From contig JAMCVD010000070.1 in the NCBI GenBank assembly GCA_023381995.1, forward strand, positions 1 to 33,389: a stretch of 33,389 nucleotides of DNA, written 5' to 3'. The DNA is from Deltaproteobacteria bacterium. GTDB lineage: Bacteria > JAMCPX01. The translations under genes and the position numbers were made by a program. How positions within the stretch are numbered: the stretch's first letter is position 1; each line of letters starts with the position of its first letter. This document shows, piece by piece, positions 23,777 through 32,753 of the stretch. A model generated the notes under the pieces. The model saw only the letters and a list, made by a program, of their open reading frames with translations. It made no database searches and was not told the DNA's origin.

Positions 23777-24085
23777 ATGAATAATAAGGCATCGAAAACT
23801 TTAGATGCTGCTAATAATTTATTAAATGCACATTATATTGACTCTGCTGCAAGTCGTTTTTATTATGCAGCATACCAAGCAGCAATTTATTGTTTAGAAA
23901 AAAAAGGCAGGCAATTTTCAGAATTCTCAATTGATGCGGTATATTGGGAGCACGGGATAATTATCAATAATGCATCCCTTCTAAGAGGCAAAGGTAAGGA
24001 TGATAAAGTATTTTTAAAGAGTCTGTTTGACTTACGCGTTCAAGCAGATTATAATGTAATACCTGATACCAGTGAAAGAAATTGA
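23777..24085 (+). pseudogene. HEPN-domain protein (UPF0332-like), C-terminus lost by frameshift
   Basis: The 102-aa frame shows a HEPN four-helix pattern: SAASRFYYAAYQAAIYCL, then LFDLRVQADYNV, like the R-x-x-ADY end of UPF0332 proteins. It lacks the RxxxxH RNase motif, so it may be a non-catalytic HEPN. It ends early in PDTSERN. In another frame the DNA continues PVKEIEVRESVKGIKEFV and stops at 24138-24140, just before the next gene at 24146. The sequence ATACCTGATACCAG suggests a 7-bp near-duplication. Removing it restores NVIPVKEIEV and a normal-length protein. It is either a decayed gene, a phase-variable site or a sequencing error. Confidence 0.65.
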
Positions 24086-24145
24086 AGTCAGAGAGAGTGT
24101 AAAAGGAATAAAGGAATTTGTAAAAGATTTGATAGGGTAAACATA

Positions 24146-24760
24146 ATGGACAAAATTCAAAAACTTAAAAAAGATATTGAGTCAACATTTCTATTTGCGA
24201 AAGTCCTAATAGTAAAATTTAAGATCAAGGAAGATAAAAATATTGAGTATTGGTTTTATATATTAAATGTTCCTAACGAAAAACTTTACACAGTTAAAAA
24301 TTATGCAATAAGTAATGCTATAGATTTATATGGCGACGATCCACTTCCATTTTGTGTAAGTACTGTAAATCCAGATGATACTTGTAAATATTTTAATAAT
24401 GCTGTTATTCCCTCTCTTCATATTGGTTATGAAATGGTATCAGGTATTTCGGATAATATTTTGTTTCATACTTTAAATATCCCATTTAATAATGATATTG
24501 TTTATTCGTATCTCAATACCATTTATGAAATGCCATTAAGCATCCCAGGTGATATTTTCTTACCTCCTGTTAATGTTCAATTTAATGAATCAGCAATTGT
24601 TGGCAATATTAGTAATGAGATCCCGTATTGGGGAAGTATGCTTTCTGTGTCACTTGAAGATTTAAGTAAAAATAAATTTGTGAGTCTGTTGCCTCAAGTT
24701 GAAGAAATCAAAAAAGAAAATGGTTTTATGCCGAGAGAAAAGGTGCTATTAGCAGCATGA
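24146..24760 (+). CDS. Hypothetical protein (204 aa) between HEPN and SecB-like genes
   Basis: The protein is not recognised. It is rich in Ile, Asn and Tyr, appears mixed alpha/beta, and has no signal peptide or membrane segment. A PPVNVQF stretch near residue 140 resembles the LPPINV segment of the SecB-like protein encoded next, so it may itself be a divergent SecB-fold protein; this is weak. Its TGA overlaps the next ATG by 4 nt (ATGA). The ATG at 24146 lies 5 nt after the stop of the restored HEPN frame, so the three genes were one operon. Confidence 0.7.
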   Translation: MDKIQKLKKDIESTFLFAKVLIVKFKIKEDKNIEYWFYILNVPNEKLYTVKNYAISNAIDLYGDDPLPFCVSTVNPDDTCKYFNNAVIPSLHIGYEMVSGISDNILFHTLNIPFNNDIVYSYLNTIYEMPLSIPGDIFLPPVNVQFNESAIVGNISNEIPYWGSMLSVSLEDLSKNKFVSLLPQVEEIKKENGFMPREKVLLAA

Positions 24761-25191
24761 AAGACTTATCTAAACAGCCGGGGTATAGATTTCATTATGT
24801 TCGCCTTTTGCATGCTAATTATAATTTAGATCCTTCTCTTGTTCAATTGCCCGAAAAATTCGAGAATAAATTCGATTATGGGGATTCATTTGAAATGATT
24901 GAAAATAAGCTACTCATAAAGCAAACAGGTAAAATTAGTATATATACGGGTAATTCAGAGCAAAAGAAAGAAATACTCTCACTTGAGGTTGTTATAGAAG
25001 GTTTATTTGAGACAACTGGTTTAGAAAATATTGCTTCCGATGAGTTTGGTACAAAGAATGCACCTGTTATCCTATTCCCCTATTTAAGAGAAATCATATT
25101 TAGACTTACTTCAAACATGGGTACAATATCGCCCGTTTTACTTCCGCCAATCAATGTTATAGCACTCAAAGAATCAAAGGCTGCAAAATAA
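24757..25191 (+). CDS. SecB-like chaperone
   Basis: The 144-aa protein ends with the characteristic SecB block: VILFPYLREIIFRLTSNMG followed by ISPVLLPPINV. The earlier part has strands typical of the SecB fold (LKI-type repeats around KISIYTG and ILSLEVVIEGLFE). SecB-like proteins outside general export act as chaperones for antitoxins in toxin-antitoxin-chaperone systems or bind partner proteins in accessory loci. With a HEPN protein and an unknown upstream, a chaperone-controlled toxin or defence module is a fair inference. It overlaps the 204-aa gene by 4 nt and ends 3 bp before the convergent methylase stop. Confidence 0.78.
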   Translation: MKDLSKQPGYRFHYVRLLHANYNLDPSLVQLPEKFENKFDYGDSFEMIENKLLIKQTGKISIYTGNSEQKKEILSLEVVIEGLFETTGLENIASDEFGTKNAPVILFPYLREIIFRLTSNMGTISPVLLPPINVIALKESKAAK

Positions 25192-25194
25192 AAA

Positions 25195-28100
25195 TTAATC
25201 TGTACAATATAGTTGCTGCACCATCTGGTCAATTTGCTTTTCAAGCTCTTTCACTTTTGCCTGTTTAGTTGGATTGTGTAAATAGTCATCGTCTTTGGTA
25301 ATGGAGAGAATTTTGTCGACAAGCTCAACAAATGGCTTTTGCTCTTTCATGGATATATCCGCTATTGGCAGCTTGCGAAAATCGTCCGGATAAAAGTAGT
25401 TTTCCAAACGATGACGCCGGATGTTGTTGAGATATTTCATGGCGAAGGATGAATTGAGCACTGCCAAAAGATACTTTAAATTAAACTTTTCAGAATGTTT
25501 TTCAAGCTCTGTGCGTGACAAACGATTAAATTTCTTAATACTTACTTGAATGCTTTTATTGTTTACACCATGTAAATCTACAAACTTCACAAACACAACG
25601 ATACTATCGTTGCAAAGCAGTCCAGTATCGTCATATATACCACCAGTAACACGCCCGCGCATAATTTTTGAGCGGTCATATAACTCTGGGAATGTAGGGC
25701 GGACTAATTTTTTTGGAACTCGCTCAGTATTCCACTCCAAGTAACGAATCCGATTGATGAAATAGTTTTCCAAATCTTTACCTTCAACATATTGTTGGCT
25801 ATGTATTTTATCTCGTTTTTCACTAACAAGGTCCTTTGCGGTAAATTCACCCTTCCAGTATCGTTCGTCACTATTGGGGCGTAATCCATAACTCATGTAG
25901 CAAATATCCCCGAGATTAATGGTTTCTGCTTTTAAGCTAACCGCATTGTATTCCTTTCGAAATGCGTTGCGGCCAAGCAATTTGAAAGCATTTGTTGGTA
26001 TCTCTGTCTTGCTTACGATATTCTCAAAGGAACTTCTATGGATGATCTTTTTCGTTTTGCCATAAGCATCGTTTTTACCTATATGAAGCACCACGGGGAT
26101 AACCCCGGCTTCAAACACTGCCATATCATCGAAGTAGTCTATAGAATGTGTGATATATTTTTCCTGAATCAAATCAAGTAATTTAAAGGCGTATTTAGAT
26201 GTGCAAATAGCATTTGAGGTTATGTAGATAAGATCCCCGCTTGACTTGGAAAGTTTTAAGCCTCTTTCTATAAACGGTACCATTAAATCCCATTTTTCAT
26301 ACAATGTTTCGTATATTTTTGATTCTTCCAGTTTCTTTCTAAAGGCAAGGTGTACATCTCCCGAATCAGCACGCACGTACGGTGGATTGGCGATGACGAT
26401 GTCAAAGCCGCCTTTCTCGATAAACACCTCTGCGAAGTCAACGCGCCATATAAAAGTTGGATATGCGCCTGTTTGGAAGTATTGGCGGCGTAAGGTGTCA
26501 ATGTCACCCTTCACCAAAATCCTTTTTTGTTGGGTAATCCGCTCTATCGCATTTTTGGCATTCGCAACCTTTATTTTCAGATCGTTCAGTTCTTTGATCT
26601 GTCCTTCGTGTTCCTCTTTTGCCCTGCGTTCTTTGGCAGTTATATTGTCCTCACCGAACAACTGTGTCTGGTAGGCGGTTAATGCGGATGTCTTGGCTGC
26701 GATAAGCCGTTCTGCAAGGTCTGCCTGTTTGGCAAGAATCTTCAATTCCAATCTATGCTTTTCCCCGGCATTACTTTCTCTAAAGTATGATTGCTTGTCT
26801 GCCTGAATAGATTCTATAATCTGTTTCGTTTTTGCATCCATTGCCATTTGGTCGAGGTTGATGACATGACCGAACAATCGTTCCAATAAGCTGTCACCCC
26901 GTACAACACGATAAGACAAGTTCGGCAGGCTCGGAACTTCACGTATGGCTTTATCAAATGGCTTATCATGATCAACCTCATAATCTACCACCAAGGAGAG
27001 CCATAATCTCAATTCGCAGAGCCTGACAGCCTGTTCTTGAATGTCCACTCCGTAAAGACAGGATTCAATAATCCGCTTTTTAAGATCATAATCATAGTTA
27101 CGCTGCCTTAATGCATCTTCTCCCTTCGTAATGAGATCCAGCTTTGCAATGGCCGTAATCATTTCATGAAGCATGCCTACTAAAAATGCACCAGACCCGA
27201 CTGCCGGGTCACAAACCTTGCAGTTGTATATAGCTTGAGCAAGGCTTTCTGCCTCGGCATTCGTAAAAAGGCCCTGCAACCCGCCGATTTGTTCATCATC
27301 AAGATGATCAGCCGGTGGCAACGAAACAAGTGCATCTACCTTTTCTTTCATAGAGGCTGCCTTGTTTTTATCCACTCCGGAAAGCTGTGTAACCAAATAT
27401 TCCTTAAACGCCTCCTGACACATAAAATGTACTATTGGTCGCGGCGTATAGTAAGAGCCGGTGAGCTTACGAAGGTCTTTGCTTGGATCTTTTTCGAGTT
27501 GAAGGATTAGGCTCTCGAATATCTTTCCAAGCATTTCGGGGTCAATAGCGACCTCCACATCGAGAGGTGTATCCTCAGCTATAGTGAAATTGAATTTTTC
27601 AAGAAGATCATCGAAAATTGCTTTGAAGGTAGCATTTTTAAGGTGCAGCCTTGCTTGGTTGAGACGCTCAATTTGTGTTTGTTTTACATCCTCCTCAAAA
27701 AGCCCGCCGTTCAAGAAAGGTACAGAGCCAATGCTGTCGGATTTTATATCGGCATTGGACAGAGAAAGAAATAATGGATAAAGCACCTCGGTATAAAAAC
27801 TATTACTATCAGGAGATCGCTTCCAATGTTCCTGAAAGCGTACATAAAGAGAATCGGACTTCTGATTCAACCATCCCTTTTTTTGTATGAAATAAAGAAA
27901 AAGCATTCTATCAAGCAGTAATTGGGCAAACTTTCCTGCATCGTCTTTAAGACTCTGCACCTGTTCAATATCCTCTATGACCTTGTGATAAAGCGCTGCA
28001 AATGTACTGAAAAATTCTTTTTGTACAGCCTCAACATCAAACGCCTCATCATGCCTTGTTTGAATGTCTAATGGTGAGATGCCAAAAAGACTTGGATTGA

Positions 28101-28572
28101 TGGTAGCGAGATCCAGCATGGCGATACGCTCGGATGCGGTACGGAGTCGCTCTTCAGGACCTATAGTTATCCTGCGGAATAAACGGCGTTTGCTGCTATT
28201 CTCATCATATTTAACATTGAGAAAATGCCATCTTTCCTGATTGTTATTAGAGAATATAAAAAGGGTATAAGGATGTGTTTGAAGAAGTTTTGATACTATG
28301 GGGCGCTCTTGCCCGATCAGCAGCCGTTCTGATGCCAATCTGGAATAGATAATATGGAATCCATTATCTGATCCCCCTGATGCTAATAGTATTGGGTCTT
28401 CTGCCAGAGCTTTATTGGCCGTATCGGATAATCCATGGCGTGAAAGCGGCTCGTTGACCTGATTATAATTCAACTCACTCCAGAATAGTTGTTTTAAAGG
28501 CTCAAGACCCTTCTGTTTTTTCAATTCTTCAAGAATATCGATTACTTCATTTTGTCTTTCAGGACGGGACAT
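25195..28572 (-). CDS. Eco57I-type/type IIG-like adenine-specific DNA methylase
   Basis: The 1125-aa protein has N6-adenine methylase motif I, CDPAVGSGAFLVGML near residue 455, and motif IV NPPYVRADSG near 728. IDPEMLGKIFESLI, typical of Eco57I and PglX-like enzymes, precedes the core. The last 250 residues form a TaqI-like target recognition region (RGRVTGGIYDDTG, LLAVLNSSFAMKYLNNIRR, DDFRKLPIAD). The N-terminal 350 residues contain no clear PD-(D/E)xK motif that I can see, so restriction may be supplied in trans by the PLD-SNF2 helicase. It resembles PglX in size, but no pglZ, brxC or brxL is present. The ATG at 28572 has no Shine-Dalgarno site; a TTGAAC-N17-TAATAA pair ends 8 bp upstream, so a leaderless message is possible. 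Confidence 0.88.
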   Translation of the reverse strand: MSRPERQNEVIDILEELKKQKGLEPLKQLFWSELNYNQVNEPLSRHGLSDTANKALAEDPILLASGGSDNGFHIIYSRLASERLLIGQERPIVSKLLQTHPYTLFIFSNNNQERWHFLNVKYDENSSKRRLFRRITIGPEERLRTASERIAMLDLATINPSLFGISPLDIQTRHDEAFDVEAVQKEFFSTFAALYHKVIEDIEQVQSLKDDAGKFAQLLLDRMLFLYFIQKKGWLNQKSDSLYVRFQEHWKRSPDSNSFYTEVLYPLFLSLSNADIKSDSIGSVPFLNGGLFEEDVKQTQIERLNQARLHLKNATFKAIFDDLLEKFNFTIAEDTPLDVEVAIDPEMLGKIFESLILQLEKDPSKDLRKLTGSYYTPRPIVHFMCQEAFKEYLVTQLSGVDKNKAASMKEKVDALVSLPPADHLDDEQIGGLQGLFTNAEAESLAQAIYNCKVCDPAVGSGAFLVGMLHEMITAIAKLDLITKGEDALRQRNYDYDLKKRIIESCLYGVDIQEQAVRLCELRLWLSLVVDYEVDHDKPFDKAIREVPSLPNLSYRVVRGDSLLERLFGHVINLDQMAMDAKTKQIIESIQADKQSYFRESNAGEKHRLELKILAKQADLAERLIAAKTSALTAYQTQLFGEDNITAKERRAKEEHEGQIKELNDLKIKVANAKNAIERITQQKRILVKGDIDTLRRQYFQTGAYPTFIWRVDFAEVFIEKGGFDIVIANPPYVRADSGDVHLAFRKKLEESKIYETLYEKWDLMVPFIERGLKLSKSSGDLIYITSNAICTSKYAFKLLDLIQEKYITHSIDYFDDMAVFEAGVIPVVLHIGKNDAYGKTKKIIHRSSFENIVSKTEIPTNAFKLLGRNAFRKEYNAVSLKAETINLGDICYMSYGLRPNSDERYWKGEFTAKDLVSEKRDKIHSQQYVEGKDLENYFINRIRYLEWNTERVPKKLVRPTFPELYDRSKIMRGRVTGGIYDDTGLLCNDSIVVFVKFVDLHGVNNKSIQVSIKKFNRLSRTELEKHSEKFNLKYLLAVLNSSFAMKYLNNIRRHRLENYFYPDDFRKLPIADISMKEQKPFVELVDKILSITKDDDYLHNPTKQAKVKELEKQIDQMVQQLYCTD

Positions 28573-28740
28573 GAATCAGATTATTACTACATTTACCCAG
28601 CAAGTTCAACATAACGTAGAGAGTCGAACAGATAATGGGGAAAGGGATGCAGAAAGGAATTGCTGAGGTGGTATATACACAGTAAAAGATAGCAGCCCAA
28701 AATAGCCAAAAATAGTTAAAATAATTTGTTAAAATAGTTG

Positions 28741-28769
28741 TTGAATCTGCTATAAAAACACCGTATAAT
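28741..28769 (+). promoter_or_regulatory. sigma-70 promoter of the PKD/PQQ lipoprotein gene
   Basis: TTGAAT (28741-28746), 17 bp, TATAAT (28764-28769), close to consensus. Repeated AAAATAG tracts at about 28705-28735 form an A/T-rich upstream element. The predicted start near 28776 leaves a leader of about 105 nt. The rest of the 307-bp gap (28573-28700) shows nothing convincing apart from the possible methylase promoter. Confidence 0.7.
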
Positions 28770-28780
28770 AGAGCAAGCAA

Positions 28781-28856
28781 AAGTGGGCTTTGGCACCCTT
28801 GTGAAGGGGCAGGTAGTGAAAAATGGCCGTCCACTTCTGAGCGGAAGGCCGGGGAC
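28781..28856 (+). ncRNA. Structured 5' leader with two mutually exclusive stems (candidate riboswitch or attenuator)
   Basis: AAGTGGGC (28781-28788) can pair with GTCCACTT (28829-28836) in eight pairs, one of them G-U, enclosing a hairpin CACCCTT-gtg-AAGGGG. Alternatively GGCC (28825-28828) plus TCC pairs with GGA plus GGCC (28841-28850), which uses the same GTCC. The two folds exclude each other. It does not match the cyclic-di-GMP, cobalamin, preQ1 or fluoride patterns I know. Confidence 0.35.
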
Positions 28857-28879
28857 GAAGAATAGACAGGAAGATTTGG

Positions 28880-31645
28880 ATGACAAAGGATTTGAAGCTT
28901 TTCTTGTTAGCGATGATAGGTCTCTCGTCCGTGCTGGCAGGGTGCGGCAGGCCGCAGGGCAACGCCTCCCCTATAGTGGGCAGCTTGAAAATATCGCCGA
29001 ACCCCGTTGTCCCCGGAGGCACGATGAGCGCGGTAGCAATGGCGTCCGACCCGGACGGCGACGTGCTCCATTATTCATGGACGGTGTCCCAGGGATGGTC
29101 TGTGACCGGCTACGGTACCACTGCCACGGTAGCGGCCCCGTCCACGAACAATGCGGCCGGGTATGTTACGGTGACGGTGGATGACGGCAACGGGAAGACA
29201 GCGCACGCCTCGCTCGGGGTGAGTACACAGGCCGGCAGTATTATCATCTCCAGTCTGCCGGTGATAAGCAGTATCACGGCCCTGCCCAACCCGGTAGGCA
29301 GGGGAGGGGCCATGAACATCTCCGTGTCCGCGGCAGATACGTATGGGTACACACTGGGCTACACATGGACGGTCACGACAGGCTGGACGATGAATTACGG
29401 CCAGGGCACACCGCGGATAAATGTAACCTCTCCGGACACCTATGCGAGCAGCGGCACGGTCTCTGTGACCGTGGACGACGGTCACGGCGGCATTACCAGC
29501 GGCTCTATCGACGTGAGCACGGTTGGCAACAGCGTGCCGGTGATAAGCAGCATCACGGCGTCGCCTAATCCTGCCGGGATCAATCAGACGATAGCTATAA
29601 GTGCGGCGGTCTCAGACCCGGACGGGGATGCGCTCGGCTATACATGGACGGCAACGACTGGGTGGCAGATAACGGGGTACGGGGCTACTGCCACGGCAAC
29701 GGCCCCGTCCACCTACAGTACGGGCGGCTCCGTGACGGTGACGGTGGACGACGGGTACGGCGGTACGGCGAGCAGCACTATAGCCATCAGTACCATTGCC
29801 AACAGCGCGCCAGTCATAGCGAGTATCAGCGCCTCGCCGAACCCCGTGACCCCGAACGGGGTAATCGCCGTAGCAGCATCCGCGTCGGACCCGGACGGGG
29901 ATGCACTTACCTATTCATGGACAACATCCCCGGGGTGGGCCGTAACAGGGAACGGGGCCACTGCCTTGGTGGTCGCACCGTCTTCGTACAGCGCGGGCGG
30001 TTCTGTGACGGTGACGGTGGACGACGGCCACGGCGGCGTTGCCAGCGCCTCTATAGGAGTGAGCACGATTGGCAACAGCGCGCCGGTGATAAGTAGCATC
30101 ACGGCATCACCCAACCCGACGGCCACCAATCAAACGATAACCGCAATTGTGACGGCATCGGACCCGGACGGGGATGCGCTCACCTATACGTGGACCGTAT
30201 CGTCCGGATGGGGCATAACGAGCTCCGGTCCTACGGCATGGGCGTTCCCTCCCTCGATCCACAACATGAGCGGGTATATCACGGTGACGGTGTACGACGG
30301 CCAGGGAGGTGCGGCAATCGGCTCGGTCGCCATCGGCACGACCCCCCAGTGGCCACCCTTTATAACGAGCATATCCATCTCCCCCCAGCCTGTCATCCTC
30401 TCTACGTTGCTCTCGTGCAATGCATCTGACCCGGATGGAGACTCCCTTTCCTACCTCTGGGACATAGGCGGCCTCGGAGTGGCGTCGGGCAGTTCGGCCA
30501 TATGGTCTTCTCCCGGGATTCCGGGGTATTACGACGTGACCGTAGCTGTGAGCGATGGGTACGGCGCAGAGGTGACCGGGAGCAGCTCCGTTGTAATGAG
30601 CAGCGGCAGCTCGTGGCCCAGGTTCCATAGAGATATCGGATCGACCGGGCTGAGTCCCATAAATACGGCCTCTACGACCGGGGCGCTCGCATGGGCCTAC
30701 GCAACCGGCGACTACGTATATTCCTCGCCGGTCATAGGCTGGGATGGTACCATCTACGTGGGCTCGGAAGACGGCAGACTGTATGCGGTCAGTCCGAACG
30801 GGGGCTCCAGATGGAGCTATGCTACGGGCGGCCCGATATGGTACTCGTCGCCGGCAGTAAGCGCCAACGGCACTATTTATATTGGCTCGAGCGACGGCAG
30901 CTTATACGCGATCGGTAGTGACGGCTCGCTTGACTGGAAATATCCAACGGGCGGCCCGATATGGTACTCGTCCCCGGCCATAGGCGCGGACGGCACTGTC
31001 TATATAGGATCGAGCGATGGCAAGCTGTACGCAATCGGCTCCGGCGGGGGATTGAAGTGGTCCTATACCACCGGGAACCAGGTCTACTCGTCCCCGGCCA
31101 TAGGTGCGGACGGCACTGTCTATATAGGATCCGGAGACGGTAGCCTGTACGCGATCGATCCGGCCGGGACATTCAAGTGGAGCTACCCTACGGGGGGCAG
31201 TATAGACTCGTCCCCGGCCATAGGCGCGGACGGCACTGTCTATATAGGATCGAGCGATGGCAAGCTGTACGCGATCAACCCGAAGGGAGGGCTCGACTGG
31301 AGCTATACCACCGGCGGCTCCATAGGGCATTCCTCGCCTGCAATAGGAGGCAATGGTACCATCTATATAGGATCGAACAGCGGTACTCTGTATGCGATCT
31401 TTTCGACCGGCTCGCTGGACTGGACCTACACCACCGGCGGTGTCATAAACTCCTCGCCGGCGGTGAGCGGGGACGGTATCGTCTACGTGGGCTCGGAGGA
31501 CGGCAGGCTGTATGCGATCAATCCGGACGGGACATCCAAGTGGAGCTACCCTACGGGGGGCAGTATAGACTCGTCCCCGGCCATAGGTGCGGACGGTACC
31601 ATCTACGTCGGCTCCGCGGACTTCACTCTATACGCGATACACTGA
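28880..31645 (+). CDS. Exported lipoprotein with six PKD/Ig-like domains and an eight-repeat PQQ-type beta-propeller
   Basis: The 921-aa product starts with a lipoprotein signal (LFLLAMIGLSSVLAGC, lipobox LAGC) after AGGAAG. Six repeats of about 90 residues follow, marked by SITASPNP, SDPDGDALTYTW and GSVTVTVDDGHGG; these are PKD/cadherin-like Ig folds, and the DPDGD sites probably bind calcium. From about residue 580 there are eight repeats of about 40 residues with YSSPAIGADGTVYIGSSDG and KLYAI, forming an eight-bladed PQQ-like propeller. The residues needed for PQQ dehydrogenase activity are not evident, so it is probably a binding or scaffold domain. Several repeats are nearly identical at DNA level (30969, 31090 and 31209), showing recent tandem duplication. 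It faces the cell surface or periplasm; the ligand is unknown. Confidence 0.88.
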   Translation: MTKDLKLFLLAMIGLSSVLAGCGRPQGNASPIVGSLKISPNPVVPGGTMSAVAMASDPDGDVLHYSWTVSQGWSVTGYGTTATVAAPSTNNAAGYVTVTVDDGNGKTAHASLGVSTQAGSIIISSLPVISSITALPNPVGRGGAMNISVSAADTYGYTLGYTWTVTTGWTMNYGQGTPRINVTSPDTYASSGTVSVTVDDGHGGITSGSIDVSTVGNSVPVISSITASPNPAGINQTIAISAAVSDPDGDALGYTWTATTGWQITGYGATATATAPSTYSTGGSVTVTVDDGYGGTASSTIAISTIANSAPVIASISASPNPVTPNGVIAVAASASDPDGDALTYSWTTSPGWAVTGNGATALVVAPSSYSAGGSVTVTVDDGHGGVASASIGVSTIGNSAPVISSITASPNPTATNQTITAIVTASDPDGDALTYTWTVSSGWGITSSGPTAWAFPPSIHNMSGYITVTVYDGQGGAAIGSVAIGTTPQWPPFITSISISPQPVILSTLLSCNASDPDGDSLSYLWDIGGLGVASGSSAIWSSPGIPGYYDVTVAVSDGYGAEVTGSSSVVMSSGSSWPRFHRDIGSTGLSPINTASTTGALAWAYATGDYVYSSPVIGWDGTIYVGSEDGRLYAVSPNGGSRWSYATGGPIWYSSPAVSANGTIYIGSSDGSLYAIGSDGSLDWKYPTGGPIWYSSPAIGADGTVYIGSSDGKLYAIGSGGGLKWSYTTGNQVYSSPAIGADGTVYIGSGDGSLYAIDPAGTFKWSYPTGGSIDSSPAIGADGTVYIGSSDGKLYAINPKGGLDWSYTTGGSIGHSSPAIGGNGTIYIGSNSGTLYAIFSTGSLDWTYTTGGVINSSPAVSGDGIVYVGSEDGRLYAINPDGTSKWSYPTGGSIDSSPAIGADGTIYVGSADFTLYAIH

Positions 31646-31646
31646 G

Positions 31647-31666
31647 AGGGGCGTTCCATTACCCCT
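31647..31666. terminator. Weak convergent hairpin between the lipoprotein gene and cheB
   Basis: AGGGG and CCCCT pair across a 10-base loop and are followed by TT on the plus strand. It overlaps the cheB stop codon. It is a short stem, so termination is only possible. Confidence 0.25.
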
Positions 31667-32753
31667 TTGCCCACCTATTCAGCTCCATGGATATGAGGTA
31701 GTACGGCAGGACGCGGTCGATCTTCCCGGTCGCTATCGCCTCTCTCGGCATCCCGAATATGACCGCGGTCTCCTCGGACTCCGCTATCGTGTAGCCCCCG
31801 CTGTCTTTTATGGTCTCTATTCCCTTCTTGCCGTCGTCCCCCATCCCGGTCAGGACCACGCCCACGCTCATCCTGCCGAACTCCTTTGCAGCGGACGCGA
31901 ACATCCTGTTGACGGACGGGATGAACTTGTCCTCTTTCTGTCTGGGCAGCAGTCTGACCTCTTTCCTGCCGTCCTCGGTCTTTATCTCCATGCTGTATCC
32001 CCCAGGACACAGCAGGATACTGCCCTGCCGTATCGGATCGCCGTCCTGTGCCTCCCTGACGGTGAAGTTGGTATACTTGTTGAGCCGCTGAGCGAATGTG
32101 TTGGTGAACCCGGCGGGCATGTGCTGCGATATCAGAACGCTTACCTTCAGGTTACTGTCCAGCCCTGACACTATCCTCTGCAGGGCGGACGGCCCTCCGG
32201 TGGAAGAGCCGATCGCGATGAGCTTGAACCCCGTGTAGACCTCGAAGTCCTCCCGCTTTGCGCCCCTGATCTTTACTATCGGCCTGACCGACGTGTCTAT
32301 GCCGAGATTGAGCTTGACGTTTATGTCGGCTATCCTTCTCTGGACGTTCTTGAGGTTGATGCTCTGGGCATGCAGGACCTTTTTCAGCACGTCCTCCTTT
32401 ATCGAGTAGAGCTCCATGGACGCCTTCTTTACGGGCTTCTGTATGAAGTCCACGGCCCCGAGCTCCATTGCCGTGAAGACACTCTCGGAATCGGACTTCG
32501 AGCTTATCACGAGCGTCGGTATGGGGTTTGTCCTCATCAGGATCCTGAGGAAGGTAAAGCCGTCCATCCTCGGCATCTCGAGATCGAGCGTCACGACGTC
32601 GGGCCGGAGCGCGCTTGCCTTCTTCAGCCCGTCTTCCCCGTCTATCGCAGCACCGACGACCTTTATGTCCGGGCTCGATTCGAGCATGTGCCTCAGCGAC
32701 CGTCTGTTGAAGGCGGAGTCATCTATTATCAGCACCGTGACCCTGTCGCTCAT
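31659..32753 (-). CDS. cheB: Chemotaxis protein-glutamate methylesterase/glutamine deamidase CheB
   Basis: The 364-aa protein has an N-terminal receiver (VLIIDDSAFNRRSL; phosphoacceptor Asp57 in VVTLDLEMPRMDG; Lys in FIQKPVKK), a linker, and the CheB catalytic domain. The catalytic domain shows the triad Ser in AIGSSTGGPSA, His in ISQHMPAGFT and Asp in VLTGMGDDGKKG. It removes methyl groups from chemoreceptor glutamates. The linker, about 60 residues, is longer than in enteric CheB. The ATG at 32753 is chosen because it overlaps the cheR stop (ATGA); a longer upstream frame runs through cheR and was rejected. Confidence 0.95.
   Translation of the reverse strand: MSDRVTVLIIDDSAFNRRSLRHMLESSPDIKVVGAAIDGEDGLKKASALRPDVVTLDLEMPRMDGFTFLRILMRTNPIPTLVISSKSDSESVFTAMELGAVDFIQKPVKKASMELYSIKEDVLKKVLHAQSINLKNVQRRIADINVKLNLGIDTSVRPIVKIRGAKREDFEVYTGFKLIAIGSSTGGPSALQRIVSGLDSNLKVSVLISQHMPAGFTNTFAQRLNKYTNFTVREAQDGDPIRQGSILLCPGGYSMEIKTEDGRKEVRLLPRQKEDKFIPSVNRMFASAAKEFGRMSVGVVLTGMGDDGKKGIETIKDSGGYTIAESEETAVIFGMPREAIATGKIDRVLPYYLISMELNRWAKG

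Noticed and set aside
25195-28572. BREX (PglX) assignment for the methylase
   Set aside because: Size and core motifs fit, but no pglZ, brxC, brxL, brxA or brxB is present in the island.
13602-28740. tRNA gene or direct att repeats at the island edges
   Set aside because: I compared both edges and found no tRNA-like sequence and no shared repeat longer than about 7 bases; no integrase is present.
28559-28834. 91-codon minus-strand frame upstream of the methylase
   Set aside because: Hydrophobic translation of AT-rich intergenic DNA that overlaps the lipoprotein promoter; no ribosome site or family match.
30969-31640. Repeated DNA as a possible CRISPR or satellite array
   Set aside because: The repeats are in frame and encode propeller blades of the lipoprotein.
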